A stretch of 64,000 bases of DNA from Stenopsyche tienmushanensis (GCA_008973525.1 WACJ01000124.1:2232001-2296000); one strand, 5' to 3'. Shown: positions 1 through 12,684, counted from the first letter of the stretch. The notes: generated by a model not told the origin, from the letters alone. A program made the numbers and translations.

Positions 1-102
1 TGAAATATAGCTCCTTTTCTGATGATCAAATTTGGGTATTTTCATCTGAGTTACTAATTGAGCCTTTCTGATTGATTACTATGCACTTGTTTGAATAATT
101 TA

Positions 103-150
103 TCAGGTCAGTCCAAAAGTTCGTGCGCATTTTTGAGAATTTTTTAAATA
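103..150. mobile_element. Mariner-like terminal inverted repeat remnant
   Basis: The stretch beginning TCAGGTCAGTCCAAAAGTTC, preceded by TA, resembles the terminal repeats of mariner elements (GGTNNGTCCAAAAGT type). No transposase frame and no opposite end were recognised, so it is a solo end or a MITE whose far end is unclear. Confidence 0.5.
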
Positions 151-3100
151 GTGTAAATAAAACACAATAGATTATTGTTTATATATCCCGCCTCACACAC
201 AAAAAAATATTATGGTTAATGTCGATTTTTTGCAATTTCAAAAAGAAATAAATAATTTCTTATATTTATCCAATGTTCTTTTTAGGTCTTAAATAATTTA
301 TGTGCAAGCAACATCATTTGAACCCGAATTCGTTACCACGTACTTCACACGATATTGTAAATTAAAATATTAAAGCTCATTTCTATTTATGTGCATCCTT
401 AAAATTAAATAAATCCAATCCCATTTTTACAAAGTTTTTTAAACATTTATAAAAATATTGCATTAAATGATATCACCACCGCTCCTATTTTAGAAAGCCA
501 CAAACAGCACACTGCAAAAATATGTAGGTGGTTATTGACTCATTAAAAAATTTCAAGCAAGCACACGCTTGATAAGGGATAAAATGAATATATATATATA
601 TATTATCGTGATAGTTTTGAGGATAAAAATTGCGACCATTATGATAAGTCATGATAAATAGAATTTAATCAACTTTATTATTTAATTATCGGAGAAAAAA
701 ATGTTTTATTTTTTGAATCAGGGAAAACATGTCTTTGACGACCATCATAACATTCTCAAATGACAATTTCCTCTAACAAGAACACAGAGAAAAAAAGATT
801 TGACGACGCATTATATTAGCGCTCACGTCATAAATGTCATGGTTGGCATTGTCCCGCTAGGTTATCGTCTTTTACGGATACAAAAGGGAGTTTAGTGTCA
901 TACAGTAAACGCGGATTTGTTTCCAAGTTTTATTAAAGCTGGATTTGGATTTTACCGAGACATTGTTGATGTGTGTCTTTAGTGTTATCACGAAGTATCC
1001 CCGCTAAAGGGGGAATAAAACGTATAAGGATTACATGGGAGTACGTAAAAAATATCCTCTCGGCAGATTACATGCGCGATCTCCTCGTGCACCGACAAAA
1101 ATACCGGTTGGACCAAAATCCGATTTTTCTCATGCAATAATTTTGCAAAATGTGAACGAGGGACGAGAATGGCGAAAGCTATACGCGAAACTTCGATTTT
1201 GTGATAGCTTTAAGTGCACTAGGAAATGTTGGAGGTCCTGCTATATATCTTTGGAAGGATAGATTTATTTACACACAAACCGACATATTACTCGCTCATG
1301 TTCCGCAGACTTGTCAACAAAGCTCTGACAGCCATGTTGTTATTTCCTTCCCACGTCAAAGCACACAGATACGATATATACCCTCATAGTTTACGTCTAA
1401 GCTTCATGTTGGCTTAGCCACAAACTTTATGCTTAGAATTATTCTGATAATTCTAGCGATAATATGAAATTCAATGTATAAAATTTTTGATAATAATCTT
1501 ATATTTTATTTTCTTGTAATTTGAATGTAAACACCACTACATTTTAGCACCTTGATCGAAAATTTGTATTCCATAGATTACCATAACGATAGTGATGAAA
1601 CTCTGTAAGAAGAGTGGTTTTTACTAAATGCTATCGGAAATGGAAGAATGAGCTGTGAAACGGACCTTGATCATGTTTGGGGAAAAGGCTCATCATCTTG
1701 AAGTCTCGCAGCAGGCTTTATCTCTCTTAAAATGTTAAATAAACGATCAACATTACGATTTATAAATCATATTTATATATACATGAAATCATGAAATCTC
1801 AATCTTGAAAATAGTATTAAACACTTTGATCAGGGTGCCAGATTTTATCTTATACTCGTATTTATAACTCACAGTGAGTCAATTATTATTAAATAGTATT
1901 ACTCTGTATTTAAAAGTTCAGAAGCCTGAGCCTGAGATACATAGAAGAGAAAGCTCCTCTTTTATCATATGCATGGAATTAGTTTAATTTACTTAGGTCT
2001 GGTCCAGAAAATAAGATACATACTAGTATAAATTGATACATATTACGTTCGAATGCAACAAAGTTAGGACCCTGACACTTGACATGCAATTTGGTAGGGG
2101 CATAACAACAGGAATTCTGGACAATCATTATATACTGGACTAGAACCAGTAAAGCAAGTTATTCATCTATGCGATACATCTTCTCCCATCGCTGGATCTT
2201 CCTTACGCTTTTTCTTAGTATAAAACGAATAAATATATGGAATAAAAAGTAAGACCTCATTCATGCGCCTTCCCTACATTATTTAATAGTTCTCTTTGTA
2301 TGCATGCAAATTCATTCTCATTAGCAACTGTGACAAACCAAAAGATTCTCAACATTCGACTAAAAAAATATATTAATCCTCAACGTGAAGGGCTATCTGG
2401 CTTTCTGGCTATCTTATGCATTTACGTATAATTGAGGCAGAATCCTAGATAATTGTGTTGGTGAATTTGCTATTGCCAATAAACATATGTTTCGTTTTAA
2501 TATCTGATTTTAATTTGATTACATAACAACATTATTATGCTTTTATCCACTTTTTTATGTATTCCACATTAGAAAAATATATAAAACATTACAGACAGGC
2601 AAAGAAAGTACTTGTTAAAAAAGTATAGATCTTACTACAGCAGTTCCTAAACTGGAGATAATTACTCCTGCAGGGGTAAAACAGCTATTTTGCGGTGGTA
2701 ATAATGCTGATAATTTTTGGTATGTATGGTGTGGTACTGAATGATTTTAAAGAAAGGTAAAATTAGTTTCCCTGATAAGCCATAGGTGTAATAAAACTGA
2801 AAAAGTTAGGAACCTCTGCCTGATGAATAGAATACTATGCACTGATCGGATGAGAATTTAGAGCAGCGAGTGACCATACAAAAGCAAAAACCTACTCTGG
2901 TCAAGATTTGATCCGCAATAACCACTACAAATTGCTCTTATTTTGCGTTTTTGAAACTGTTTAAACAATTATGTATAAATATACTATTAACAATTTGTTA
3001 GACAATTTACTATTGAAAATTAACAATGTTTTGTCATTCTAATTTGGTAACAATTGGCTTGACAGACTATATAATTTACTACTATTGTAGGATTAAATTT

Positions 3101-5007
3101 TTTCTTTGTTTTAAAATCTTTCAATAAATTTGGTGACAGCGATTAGTTTTATATATGTATGCAATTAACAATAATAAAAAAATCTTATTCTGATCCGTAA
3201 TTTGTCACGCATACATGCTTCAAAATATTGCATCTATCAGCCTCCCCTATTTTCATCCTTCGAATAATGAAATATTTCGAGGTCCGAGAGGGCAGCTTCT
3301 TAAATAATAGCTTATCTCATACTGCAAACCGGCTCCCTTGAACTTAGCTCCACAACGTTGATTATTGAGACCATAATTGTCCTTTGTGCCAGCAGTCCTT
3401 CATTGTCGACAGCAAAAAGCATAGTAAGTGGGACAAAAGGAGTTCAAGTGTTGCAGAGCAGGGATGAATGCAGGTGAAGTTACAATGTAAAAGGGTTGTA
3501 AAAATAAAAACATGTTACATTGGTGTGAATAAGTAGGACGGCTAAAATTGTCCCACTTTACCACTGCGTATTTGATTCCACATATTGTACTACTGTCAAC
3601 CCTATTCAAATTAATTTCATGATGATATACATGATTTTAGCTTGATTTATATCATGTACTAATTATAAAATTTGACGCATTTATAACCTTGTCCTGATTC
3701 AAAAATGTCATGGTTTCATCGAATTACACATGACTTGGATATGCAAAGATTATGAATCAAACATCCATCCTATTGCGATGTTTTGCGTTATATAAAACGA
3801 AGGTCACCCTATATTTTATATGTTTCTTTTAAAAAGTGGCCTTGAAGCTCCCCTCGGATGTAACGAATGCAATAAATATGCAAGAGCTGGTGGCGATGCA
3901 GCGAGGCTGATGCATGCAGTAGCTGCAGAAAGTGTAGCCAAGCGTGCATACAGCTGACCCCATTTTGCATTAATGTACAAGCCATTTGTGGTATCAAAGA
4001 GATCGTTTTAATCCCAAACTCAACCGAAAACAGTGCATGAATTAAAAGTAATATATTCACAGTGATATTTGTGGAACGTATTATTTTCTCACTTGTTGAA
4101 AATTCTGAGATGACGTTATTTCTTAGGGTGATTTGCATATTTTGATCCATTGTAATATACAAAAAACGATTTTATACACGTTTTTAGAACGAAAATCTGA
4201 TGCTTGCATGCTCCAATGACATTACTACGTATACTCGTTTAATAAAATAATAATTACATTAATTCAACGTTGATAATAGGAATATTATAAAAACCTTTTG
4301 TCCATAACTATTTGAATAGTTACATTGTAGGCATTAAAAGATTTTTAGATTTTTTTATCTAATAAACAAGCAGATCCTGTTATTATAAATTCATAATCGT
4401 TTAAGTTCAAGCAAGATTTTATGTCTTACGATATAATTTTAATACAAGACATCAATATTTTTTATAATTGAACATTTTTTGTGCTCATGTCTTCTCAGGT
4501 AAAATTTTATACCATGAAAAACTAAAAATATCATAACGCTGGTAAAACCCGTATAATGAATCATCCTTAATTTGTATCATGTAAAATGCTTCTTTAGGGA
4601 AAAGACTAAAATAGCACCGTGATTACAACCACTAACCACTTTTTCTTTCTAGAATTGAACATTGGCTTAGTTTTGCGTGAACAGTTATATAATAATTATT
4701 TAAACTTTTATTTGTATTATAAGACGATTTTTAAGAACATAAGTATATTTAAATACATAATTAAGCATTTTTTTAGTGTAAAAAAAAATATTAAAATATG
4801 TTTAAAACTTCGAATGTTACGCGTATTTTAGTGAGAATTTAAAAAATAACAGCATTGCTAAAAATTGCCCGCCGTAATTGTGTTAAGATCACATTAGTTC
4901 TCTGAAAAACTTTTTAAAAAAGGGCAGCAAGCCCAAAGAGCACATTTGGAAAATCGAGCTTAAAAAAAAATGTCCTTTATATTTTCAATGTGATAAATAA
5001 CAGTATA
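150..5007. other. Gene-poor AT-rich stretch
   Basis: No supported gene. A GC-richer patch at about 820-1400 stands out from its surroundings. The frames here (for example 75 codons at 1035-1262 and 117 codons on the minus strand at 3809-4162) lack family motifs and are probably chance. Confidence 0.5.
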
Positions 5008-5801
5008 CACTTAAATCTTTTTTGTGCAGTAGATGTGTTCCGCTGAAAATCGCACAAAAATAGTCTTGACTTACATAGAAAAAGTGAAGATGCGTTCCGT
5101 GGATTTTAAATAAAATATATCCAAAATCGCACAAAAAAAACAGGTAAACAATAATTAAAAAATAACGTTTTTGATAACATTTAAAGGAAGTTTTGCATCA
5201 TTGGTAAAATTGGTAAGGATGTGTGATATCAGGCATCTCAAATTCCAGACATCTACTAGAAAAATACTAATTATTTCTATTACAAACTATCATCGCTGTA
5301 TGATAATTTTCGTTGCGATTTTCGATATGACTCAAAATCGCTCTCTTCTTCGGAAGAAATAGTATACCCAGTTTCAATGTTCTCTGTAGATTTTCTCTTT
5401 CCAACAATATAATTCACAATTAGTAAAGATATCACTATAGTCCCTAGCTCAAAAAAATACATTTCACAAAATGGCGACTGAAATCATTTTTTTCGAAATT
5501 CTAAAATAGGATAAAGGGCGTGGTCGTATATCGTAGCGATAGTAGACGCAATATAATTTACACAGTCCGAATTTTTTTTTTTTTCCCAATTTCGGTTAGT
5601 ATTGATGATTTATTTCCTATTTTATCCAAAATATCTCGTACTCATTATGAAATTATAAAAAAAAACTTGCTTTAAAAAAATCGCACAAAAAAAGTTGCAC
5701 AAAAAAAGTCGCACAAAAAAAGTCGCACAAAAAAAGTCGCACAAAAAAAGTCGCACAAAAAAAGTCGTACAAAAAAAGTCGCACAAAAAGAGATTGGAGT
5801 G
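5008..5801. mobile_element. Tigger/pogo-like element, copy A (794 bp, TA flanked)
   Basis: The ends are inverted repeats: it begins CACTTAAATCTTTTTTGTGC and ends GCACAAAAAGAGATTGGAGTG, each flanked by TA, the target site of Tc1/mariner/pogo elements. The interior matches copy B at 21371-22302 over several blocks. The minus strand holds a 60-codon frame (5462-5280) with an acidic stretch SSEEESDFES, possibly the remnant of a transposase C-terminal tail. Near the 3' end the terminal motif is amplified into a minisatellite. The superfamily assignment rests on TIR form and TA target and is tentative. Confidence 0.7.
5680..5790 (+). repeat. 14-bp minisatellite derived from a transposon terminal repeat
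   Basis: About eight tandem units of GTCGCACAAAAAAA with few substitutions; unit starts fall at 5708, 5722, 5736, 5750, 5764 and 5778. The unit is the innermost TIR motif of the surrounding element (TCGCACAAAAAG). A frame on the minus strand that reads as repeated LFLCDFF is a by-product of this array and not a gene. Confidence 0.95.
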
Positions 5802-8127
5802 TACAGTGTAGGTTAAATGGCACATATAAAAAAGAAATATGTTCAATGTATGAGATAGATCATTTCTATTGAAAACATAAACATAAAAAAGATATCGGAA
5901 TAATACATAATTTAGGGATGTTCTGTAAAAAATGTGCATACATACAATATATAGACATTGTATTATTCGAAATTGTCAGTGCTGTTTTGATTTCTTTGGC
6001 ATACAAAATGTTCAGTATTATTATAAAAATTTTCTTCATTTCACATATAAATATTTTTTATCCTTAATTTCATGTGAATCCCAAAAATTTCATATTTCAT
6101 TTAATTTTGTAAAACCACAATAAGCAATCTGCGTCAACCAAAAAACAGATATTTTTAAGTCATTTATCAATTAATTTTATTATCCTTGTATTTTAATGAC
6201 GTTATAATATATATCCGTCGTATGGTGATAACTAAAAAGATAATGTTTGCTGAGCTATTTTTGGAGGAAATATTTAGACCACAAACTTTCACACTATTAT
6301 CATACCACATATCCAAAATCACGCAATTAGATTTATTGAGGATAAAATATACAAGTTCGCTTCTTCAACCGCAAAAAACTTGTTCCAAGGGTCTTCGTCC
6401 TATTATCGGTTCTCACCCCAGCCAAATTGACAATCGAAATTTCAACCCTGAGTGCAGCAAGAACGAGTCCTCATCATCGAACCCGTTTCAAATGAACGCA
6501 TTTAGCATAACATTAGGTCAGCTCTAGGACTAAAAGTATGTCATTCAAAATCAGTTGACCGTGAATAAAGCGAGGATATATTTTACATGAATCGCATTCT
6601 ATTCCATTTTGTGAGTTAATGTGGATGTTTATCTGCATCGGATGCATTTAAATAGATAATTTGCATTTAGATGCAAGAAGAATAGTCCGACTCTTCCACG
6701 CAGAGCATATTATGCGAGTGAAAATTATGTTGTTTCTACGGTTGCAATTGTTGACGTTGAATTTTACACCTATTCATATATCATTAAATAAATATAAATA
6801 TGCATTTATTAACAGCTATTTCTTTGGGAGAAGTTATTCTAAATATCTCCATATATATACAGCAATGATTCAACACGAATTTATATTGAAAAACTATGTA
6901 TAATCTCAATGATCACAAATTTCCCGGATTATAAAGTTGGAGGATTTCCGTCATTATATAAATAAACTTCTTGTTTGTCATGGGTCAATAACCATTTTGT
7001 AATATGCGGTAATGTGGTAGCGATGGCATTGTTAGAATTATTCATATATGCAACATCTTTCGACCCAATTAATGTATTTCCTTGAAAACCTCGCAAGAAG
7101 ACGCTACCATATATAAAAATGTAAAGGTTGTCCGCTATTTCAAATGCTTATATTTAATGCTCAATAAAAACAAGGCATTGTGCAATAATCAATTCAATGT
7201 CGATTGGTGACATCATTATTTTATAGCAGAAAATTGACAACGCACAAGAGAAGAATTTTTAATGAGAATGAAATCGATTACTCTGATTAAATAAGATGTT
7301 TGACATATATGGTCAAATAAATCACTCTAAAGAAAAAAAACTCATTAAAGGATATACCAGATTTATCAACAGAAGATTTATAACGAGAGAATAAATCACT
7401 TATCAATATTTTAGACATAATTCTTAAATATGTACGACATACGTTTGAAGTACATGAAGGTAATGGCATCCGTCAATTCTTAAAAAAAAGTCATATTGTA
7501 TGAATTCATTTTATGGGAAACGTTGAACTAATCGAAAAAAATGCTATGTTCAAAAACTAAAAAAGACTATAAAATATTCATTTCATTTGTAAGAAAAATA
7601 TGTATGTATATTGTAACAATTTTCTCCACAGCATCTTGAATTTTTCGCACAATTTGCTTGATCTCATCAATATCTTCTTCTACCTGTAATTTTTAAATAT
7701 CCTCGATTATCATAACATATTATCAAAGTCTTTCTATTCTATAGACATAACAAATTATGTTATTGTAACTAATCTGTTTTAGCTGATGCGATTAAAATCA
7801 CACATTAAATTAACTCATGCATTCAATGTCAACTTTGATATCTCAAGTTATGACCCCCGGATCCCGGACAATTTTAGGTGCTCATGAATCCCAGGATTAG
7901 TACACGTAATCCAGAAAAATTCACGATTGAAATTTTTATCTATCAGAAATCGTACACCTCACCAGCACGATGAAGACTACTAAATCGAGACATTCCGCCG
8001 AAATCTAGACACTTGGAAACAAGTGACGAAACTACTAATTGGTGAGCTTAGACGATGCCTAGGGGCAGTAACTGTCTAATCTATGTATACATATATAGAG
8101 TACATATTGTTTTCAAATTGTTATATT

Positions 8128-8221
8128 AACCTTTCCCTATCGGTGATGTATTTACTACACCTCGATACTAATAATGGGAATATCGATATGAAATATAATA
8201 GATACGGGGTTCAGAATTTTT
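8128..8221 (+). repeat. Dispersed 94-bp repeat, copy 1
   Basis: This segment matches 36094-36188 in the same orientation with only scattered differences, for example the shared block GATACGGGGTTCAGAATTTT. No coding frame or terminal repeats are seen. It may be the end of an unidentified transposable element family. Confidence 0.8.
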
Positions 8222-9385
8222 GTATTCTTCCGTAATATAATTACGAATCACATCAAAGTATTATAGTATATAAGTATTCATCTGCAGCGACGGAAATAAA
8301 TCATTTGTCGGGAAATCGGGAATTTTGCGAGTTTTAGTCCGTGTCTCATCAGAAAGGAATTTTTTTCAGTTATTTGAATTTTTTAATGTTTTATTTATCA
8401 ATTTTTGAATTGTATTTTTATCGGACTTATTAGTATTTATAAATGGACTTATTAGTATTTTTTTAATCAAATTTATCAGTGTAAACTGTTTAGAATCCCG
8501 GTTCGTAAATAACGTAAAATCATTGCTTTTAGTGTATATTTACGTGCGTAACACAACATTTGGATAACTTAGATCCGTTTAATATCAATATCAACTAAAC
8601 ATTCGTCATATGCTTGTTTAATGCAGCAAATCATCACATTCAAATTGTCAGTTTTAATACAGATAACAATTATTAAAAATGAGAATATAAAAGGACTGAT
8701 ACTTTTTATTAAAAAAAAGATTCGCCATCCCTGGCTAAAGTGCATTTGATGAGTTTTATCAACAAGAACAGAAATAGCAATGCATTATCTCAGCAGGAGA
8801 CGACCCATTGTTTCCCATTAAATTATTTCTTTCTTAACCTTTTTGCGATAATGGCTGTAGTGGTCGTGGTCCAGACAAAGAGCTTCAAGTGCATCTCGGC
8901 AAAAATTAATTGCGTCGTCCGTCTTTCTTGTTTTCGGGAGATTTTTGATTTATTAGAGAGAGACGACACGGCCAGTGAGTCGGACTGTCATCCTGGATAT
9001 TTGTCTAGCGAGCTGGCCTCTCCCACAGGAGGTTCTATTCACATTTTCCATAACGACATTTTGGACTGAATTATTTAATTTCATCGAAGAAAATGAGCTT
9101 ATGATCATCGACGTTGTTTGGTAAAAATACCTAATTGGTTAACTTTATAAAAAGAGTAAAATTCTTCGATTAACATATTTTGATGCGCATTCATTCTAAT
9201 GTAAAAATGCTACAAATTTGTAAAGGATTCTATAATTTTTCATTGCTTGAAAATTTATAATTAACGTTTTATTTTTATATCTTAATGCAACTTCAACTTC
9301 AATGAGCATGGGTGTAATCGAATGTAATGGATGAACTTTAATACTCTACCATAAAAGCCAGAGAATTGTACTCTATTTTAAAAGC

Positions 9386-9527
9386 CAGGTCTTCTAATCA
9401 CAACGAAACTGATAATCGGTAAAACCGTTATTTTTTCCGGAACAAAAACCGTAACTGAACCGATATAAATTAAAGAAACGTAACCAAACCAAAACCGAAA
9501 TGAAAATGATAACGGTTCGAAACCCTG
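9386..9527. mobile_element. Possible short hAT-like MITE with degenerate AACCG motifs
   Basis: The stretch starts CAGGTCTTC and ends CGAAACCCTG, whose reverse complement CAGGGTTTCG is a common hAT end. The interior is rich in AACCG/AAACCG motifs, as in several hAT MITEs. No target duplication was found, so the call is tentative. Confidence 0.4.
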
Positions 9528-10903
9528 GTTTCTATATTGGTTTTTTAAACAGAATTTAAATAGGATGAATTTCAAGTGATATTCAATAATCTTAATAGCC
9601 ATAACTGAAATTAAAAAAACCAGTGTTATGAATAGCAAATATACTTATCGTTGATACCACTCACTTATGTAAAAAATATATTAAATTAACGCATTAATCA
9701 TTGTTAGTACCATTTTGAAACGAATTTGAGTGGATTTTTTACGAATTTTTCACGATGACTATTGAACCCAAATAAACAAATTTGGTTCTATGGTCGTAAG
9801 TATGTTTAATTATAATTAAATTAAATTATGACTTATTACTCGTTTTAGATGAAAGATAGTTTATAAAATAAATTTAATGTTTATATATTTTATTACATCT
9901 AAAAAAATAAGGATTTGGAGGACGATTTCCCAGGTCAGGTTAGTAGAAACAACTATTCGTAGTAAAGTGATAAACTTTGGTTTCAAGTGTGTCTTCATCT
10001 GTCGTCGACCCATCCTCTCTTCGCTCCGACAAAACCATCCCCCGTCACCCCAAAAGCACAGCAACAGTTCTCACGAACAAGCACTCTCTCCCCCAAACAA
10101 AATCGTATATATCTACATTGACCAATGAATTTTCACATATGCACATAAGAATTAAACTCAGAAGCAAAAATCTATCCCTTGCATAATTAAAAATTCTTTG
10201 CATAGCTTCATTATTAACTTTAAGCACTCTTTTATGCATCAGAATTTGTAATTACTGTTTTTCGGGGATCTTAAGCGCTTTCATTTAATGTTCAGCCACT
10301 CCTCTCTAAAAAATACAAAGTAACGTGCAATTGCACACTATCGCGTTGATGGCCATATTTCGTTATTGTTTTTTTTTTTTCAACCCTCATAAAGCACAGT
10401 GGGGGTACGTTCTAATTGCACTCTGGTAACAGGAAGTGCACCATTTTGAACAATAACAATTTTGCTTTATTAATTATATTGCATACTATTATTTCAAATA
10501 ATTTATATCGAAAAATTAAACTTGTTTCTTTTGTGTCTTGCGAATGCATCAAATTATTTTAATGGCGTGCTAGAAAATAAAATAATAAAATGGGCGTCCG
10601 GAGGGTTTCGCAAGTTTGGAGATAGCCGCTCTTGTCCATTTAGTTATTTGATTGAAAGGCTTCAGCGGGTGAACATGGCGAAAGAAGGTCCCTAAAAACG
10701 GAGATGAAGAAAAAACGAATGGATAAAACATGTTCTTTATTCGAGGGCTTCGTATATTCGAGGGCTTCGATACATTTTGTCTGTAGTGCTCCCTTGTTAA
10801 GATTTAAGGGTGAAAGGTTGCATTTTCAATTTACTACACGTATAAATCTTGCATCCATTATAAATATATGACCAAACATGTTTTCGATTTAGAACAATTC
10901 TCT

Positions 10904-10909
10904 TTTATT
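10904..10909 (-). terminator. Polyadenylation signal of the 198-aa secreted protein gene
   Basis: On the minus strand a canonical AATAAA hexamer lies 31-36 bases downstream of the TAA stop at 10940-10942. It implies a very short 3' UTR. In this AT-rich sequence such hexamers occur often by chance, so the position is the main support. Confidence 0.5.
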
Positions 10910-10939
10910 GGAATTCATTACATTGCCCATGGTATATCC

Positions 10940-12212
10940 TTATTCGCTTGACTGTTCTCTAATTTCATCCACGGTAAAACCGATCTGATGACACGATATG
11001 TCGTGCTCTATGACGTCCAGCTCTCCATTCTTTTGACGTAATTCCATTGTTGCATAATATTCACCAACTGTCTCGCGATTGAGAGCGTCGCCCAATGATG
11101 ACATGTCCAATTTAACAGCTTCTACTTCGAAGATATTCTGAAATTAGCCGAGTGTTAAGATAATCTTCATTTGTAGATACATTGAAAAATAAATGTGTTT
11201 TTACCCCTGGAAGTGGACACTCGCGTTTTTCCAAATTCATGGCATCTATGAATGTAGTCCATGGCATTCCCATTTCATTTATATGATCACAAATATCCGA
11301 AATCTCTAAAGTGTATGCCATTATTTTACCTTGCGCGGTTTCTTTGTCAATTCTTACGACAAGCTTTATATGATTTTAGTCCAATCAAACAATTAAATAT
11401 TTAAATTCATTGATAATAAAAATTCACACAGAAAGATTTTTAAGCAAAATTTTAATATTTTTTCAATGCAAGTATCAATTTTTAACTATCTTATTGCAAT
11501 AAGTTAAAAAAATAAGCCATACACATAATGTGTGTATTTTATATAAAGTATAATTTACTGGTTCTAGGTGTTCTAAAGAAATAGTCGTTTTTATTACAAA
11601 AAATATATCCAAACCTTAAAACAAGTTTAAATTTATTCCAAATGATCTATTAATTTAGTGATTACCATAGATCTGATAATGATATTTAACACCAATTAAT
11701 AAAAAATACAAATCGATCTATTATTATATTTAATTCATAAAGGACTTACATTACATAATTTGAATACCCGAATCCCATTATTTATGAAAATGAACTGCTG
11801 AAAATTCTTATAATTATTATAGCTTTAATGTTATAATTATTCAAAATATTTCAAATTTCAAAAATTCATTTCCACCCCTATAATTTTCAATAAATTCAAT
11901 TTCCAAAAGGTCTAAATATATTTTTTTTATTTTTCTAATTCATTGCATAAGATGCTAATTTATTTATTCAACGTAATAGTATTAAAATATACATGCAAAT
12001 CATACCTCAGTATCCTTCTTAATATCAGAAGTGAATTCAAAAGAACCCCCCAGAGAAGTACTGGAAGGTGAATCCTTCCCAACAATCAAATTTGAAAAGT
12101 CAATTTTTTCATTTTTGAATTCATCACAGGATTTAAATCCACCCACCCAATTAAGCTCATATTTTACCTAAGATTACAAAAAAATATTATTTTGATTTTT
12201 CACAGTAATTAG

Positions 12213-12244
<32 letters not shown>

Positions 12245-12549
12245 GTTTTTCAGATTTACGCGAGTCATATTTAAATTATTTTAATTATTAAAATATTAAT
12301 AAATAGCCGGGTGTTCGATCGCGTTAAGGTTTTTGGTAAAAAATTAAAAAACGAATTTTTTACCTTATCCGATATTTCGGACCACTCGTCGGGTCCATTC
12401 TCAAGGATTGACTGTCAATCCTTGAGAATGGACCCGACGAGTGGTCCGAAATATCGGATAAGGTAAAAAATTCGTTTTTTAATTTTTTACCAAAAACCTT
12501 AACGCGATCGAACACCCGGCTATTTATTAATATTTTAATAATTAAAATA

Positions 12550-12596
<47 letters not shown>

Positions 12597-12684
12597 TTTA
12601 ACCAACTTTTCCTTGGGCCTTTCGTTTGGCATATCCCATTGATGCAAATGCTAGCAGCAATATTGAAGTCGATAGAAATTTCAT
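10940..12684 (-). CDS. Secreted GM2-activator/ML-like (DUF1091-type) four-cysteine protein, 4 exons, 198 aa
   Basis: I assembled this gene from splice sites: exon 1 at 12684-12607, exon 2 at 12167-12006, exon 3 at 11363-11205 and exon 4 at 11137-10940. All junctions are phase 0 and the frame stays open to a TAA stop, giving 198 aa. Residues 1-19 form a signal peptide (MKFLSTSILLLAFASMGYA), so the product is secreted or luminal. The mature part has four cysteines, C40, C105, C129 (in an ECPLPG motif) and C182 (near the C-terminus, in ISCHQIGF). A CP-x-x-G motif followed by a beta-rich tail resembles small lipid-binding-type proteins of the GM2-activator/ML group or the insect DUF1091 family. 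The family call is by pattern only; ligand and pathway are unknown. The donor of exon 1 (GTTGGT) is weak and intron 1 is largely filled by a perfect palindrome. An AATAAA signal lies about 30 bases past the stop. The gene structure is firm; the family name is moderate. Confidence 0.8.
12213..12240. repeat. (AT)14 microsatellite
   Basis: Uninterrupted AT dinucleotide run about 30 bp to the left of the intron-1 palindrome. Together with the run on the other side it suggests that the palindrome entered, or was generated inside, an AT microsatellite. Confidence 0.95.
12272..12554. repeat. Perfect 283-bp palindrome (141-bp arms, 1-bp centre) in intron 1
   Basis: The left arm (12272-12412) and right arm (12414-12554) are exact reverse complements around a single T at 12413, with no mismatch found by eye across 141 positions. 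The palindrome occupies about two thirds of the 439-bp intron 1 of the secreted-protein gene, so the pre-mRNA could fold into a long perfect hairpin. AT microsatellites sit close to the left end and directly at the right end. Each arm contains a sequence resembling a hammerhead-ribozyme core. It could be a fold-back or Penelope-like terminal-repeat insertion, or an assembly artefact. Confidence 0.95.
12424..12465 (+). ncRNA. Possible degenerate hammerhead-ribozyme core (Penelope-like type)
   Basis: The right arm carries CCGACGAG (12434-12441), a 6-base spacer, then GAAA (12448-12451) followed by TATC and GG. This resembles the core CUGANGAG...GAAA...UH of minimal hammerheads known from Penelope-like retroelements, with U4 changed to C. 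Bases 51-54 read A-T/A-T, which would keep a two-pair stem III, and C at 12455 would be the cleavage position. Stem I pairing looks poor, so activity is doubtful. The same motif lies on the minus strand in the other arm. Confidence 0.3.
12553..12592. repeat. (TA)20 microsatellite
   Basis: Uninterrupted TA dinucleotide run that begins at the last two bases of the palindrome's right arm and ends about 15 bp from the exon 1 donor of the secreted-protein gene. Confidence 0.95.

Larger units (their letters stand above)
5802..10903. other. Gene-poor stretch with repeats only
   Basis: Apart from the 94-bp repeat copy and the small hAT-like MITE I see no gene. A frame of 109 codons at 8740-9069 lies in a GC-richer island; it has no recognisable domain and a low-complexity valine run. 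Confidence 0.45.

Noticed and set aside
3809..4162. 117-codon minus-strand frame
   Set aside because: No family features; His/Leu-rich low-complexity middle from a repeated GCAT-like sequence.
5680..5790. CRISPR array
   Set aside because: Short, contiguous 14-bp tandem units without spacers in a eukaryotic transposon.
5622..5939. 105-codon minus-strand frame with repeated LFLCDFF segments
   Set aside because: It is the translation of the 14-bp minisatellite (period not divisible by three, so units alternate) inside a transposon; no protein family.
8740..9069. 109-codon plus-strand frame with a valine run
   Set aside because: No recognisable motif or splice continuation; it lies in a GC-richer island where stops are rarer.
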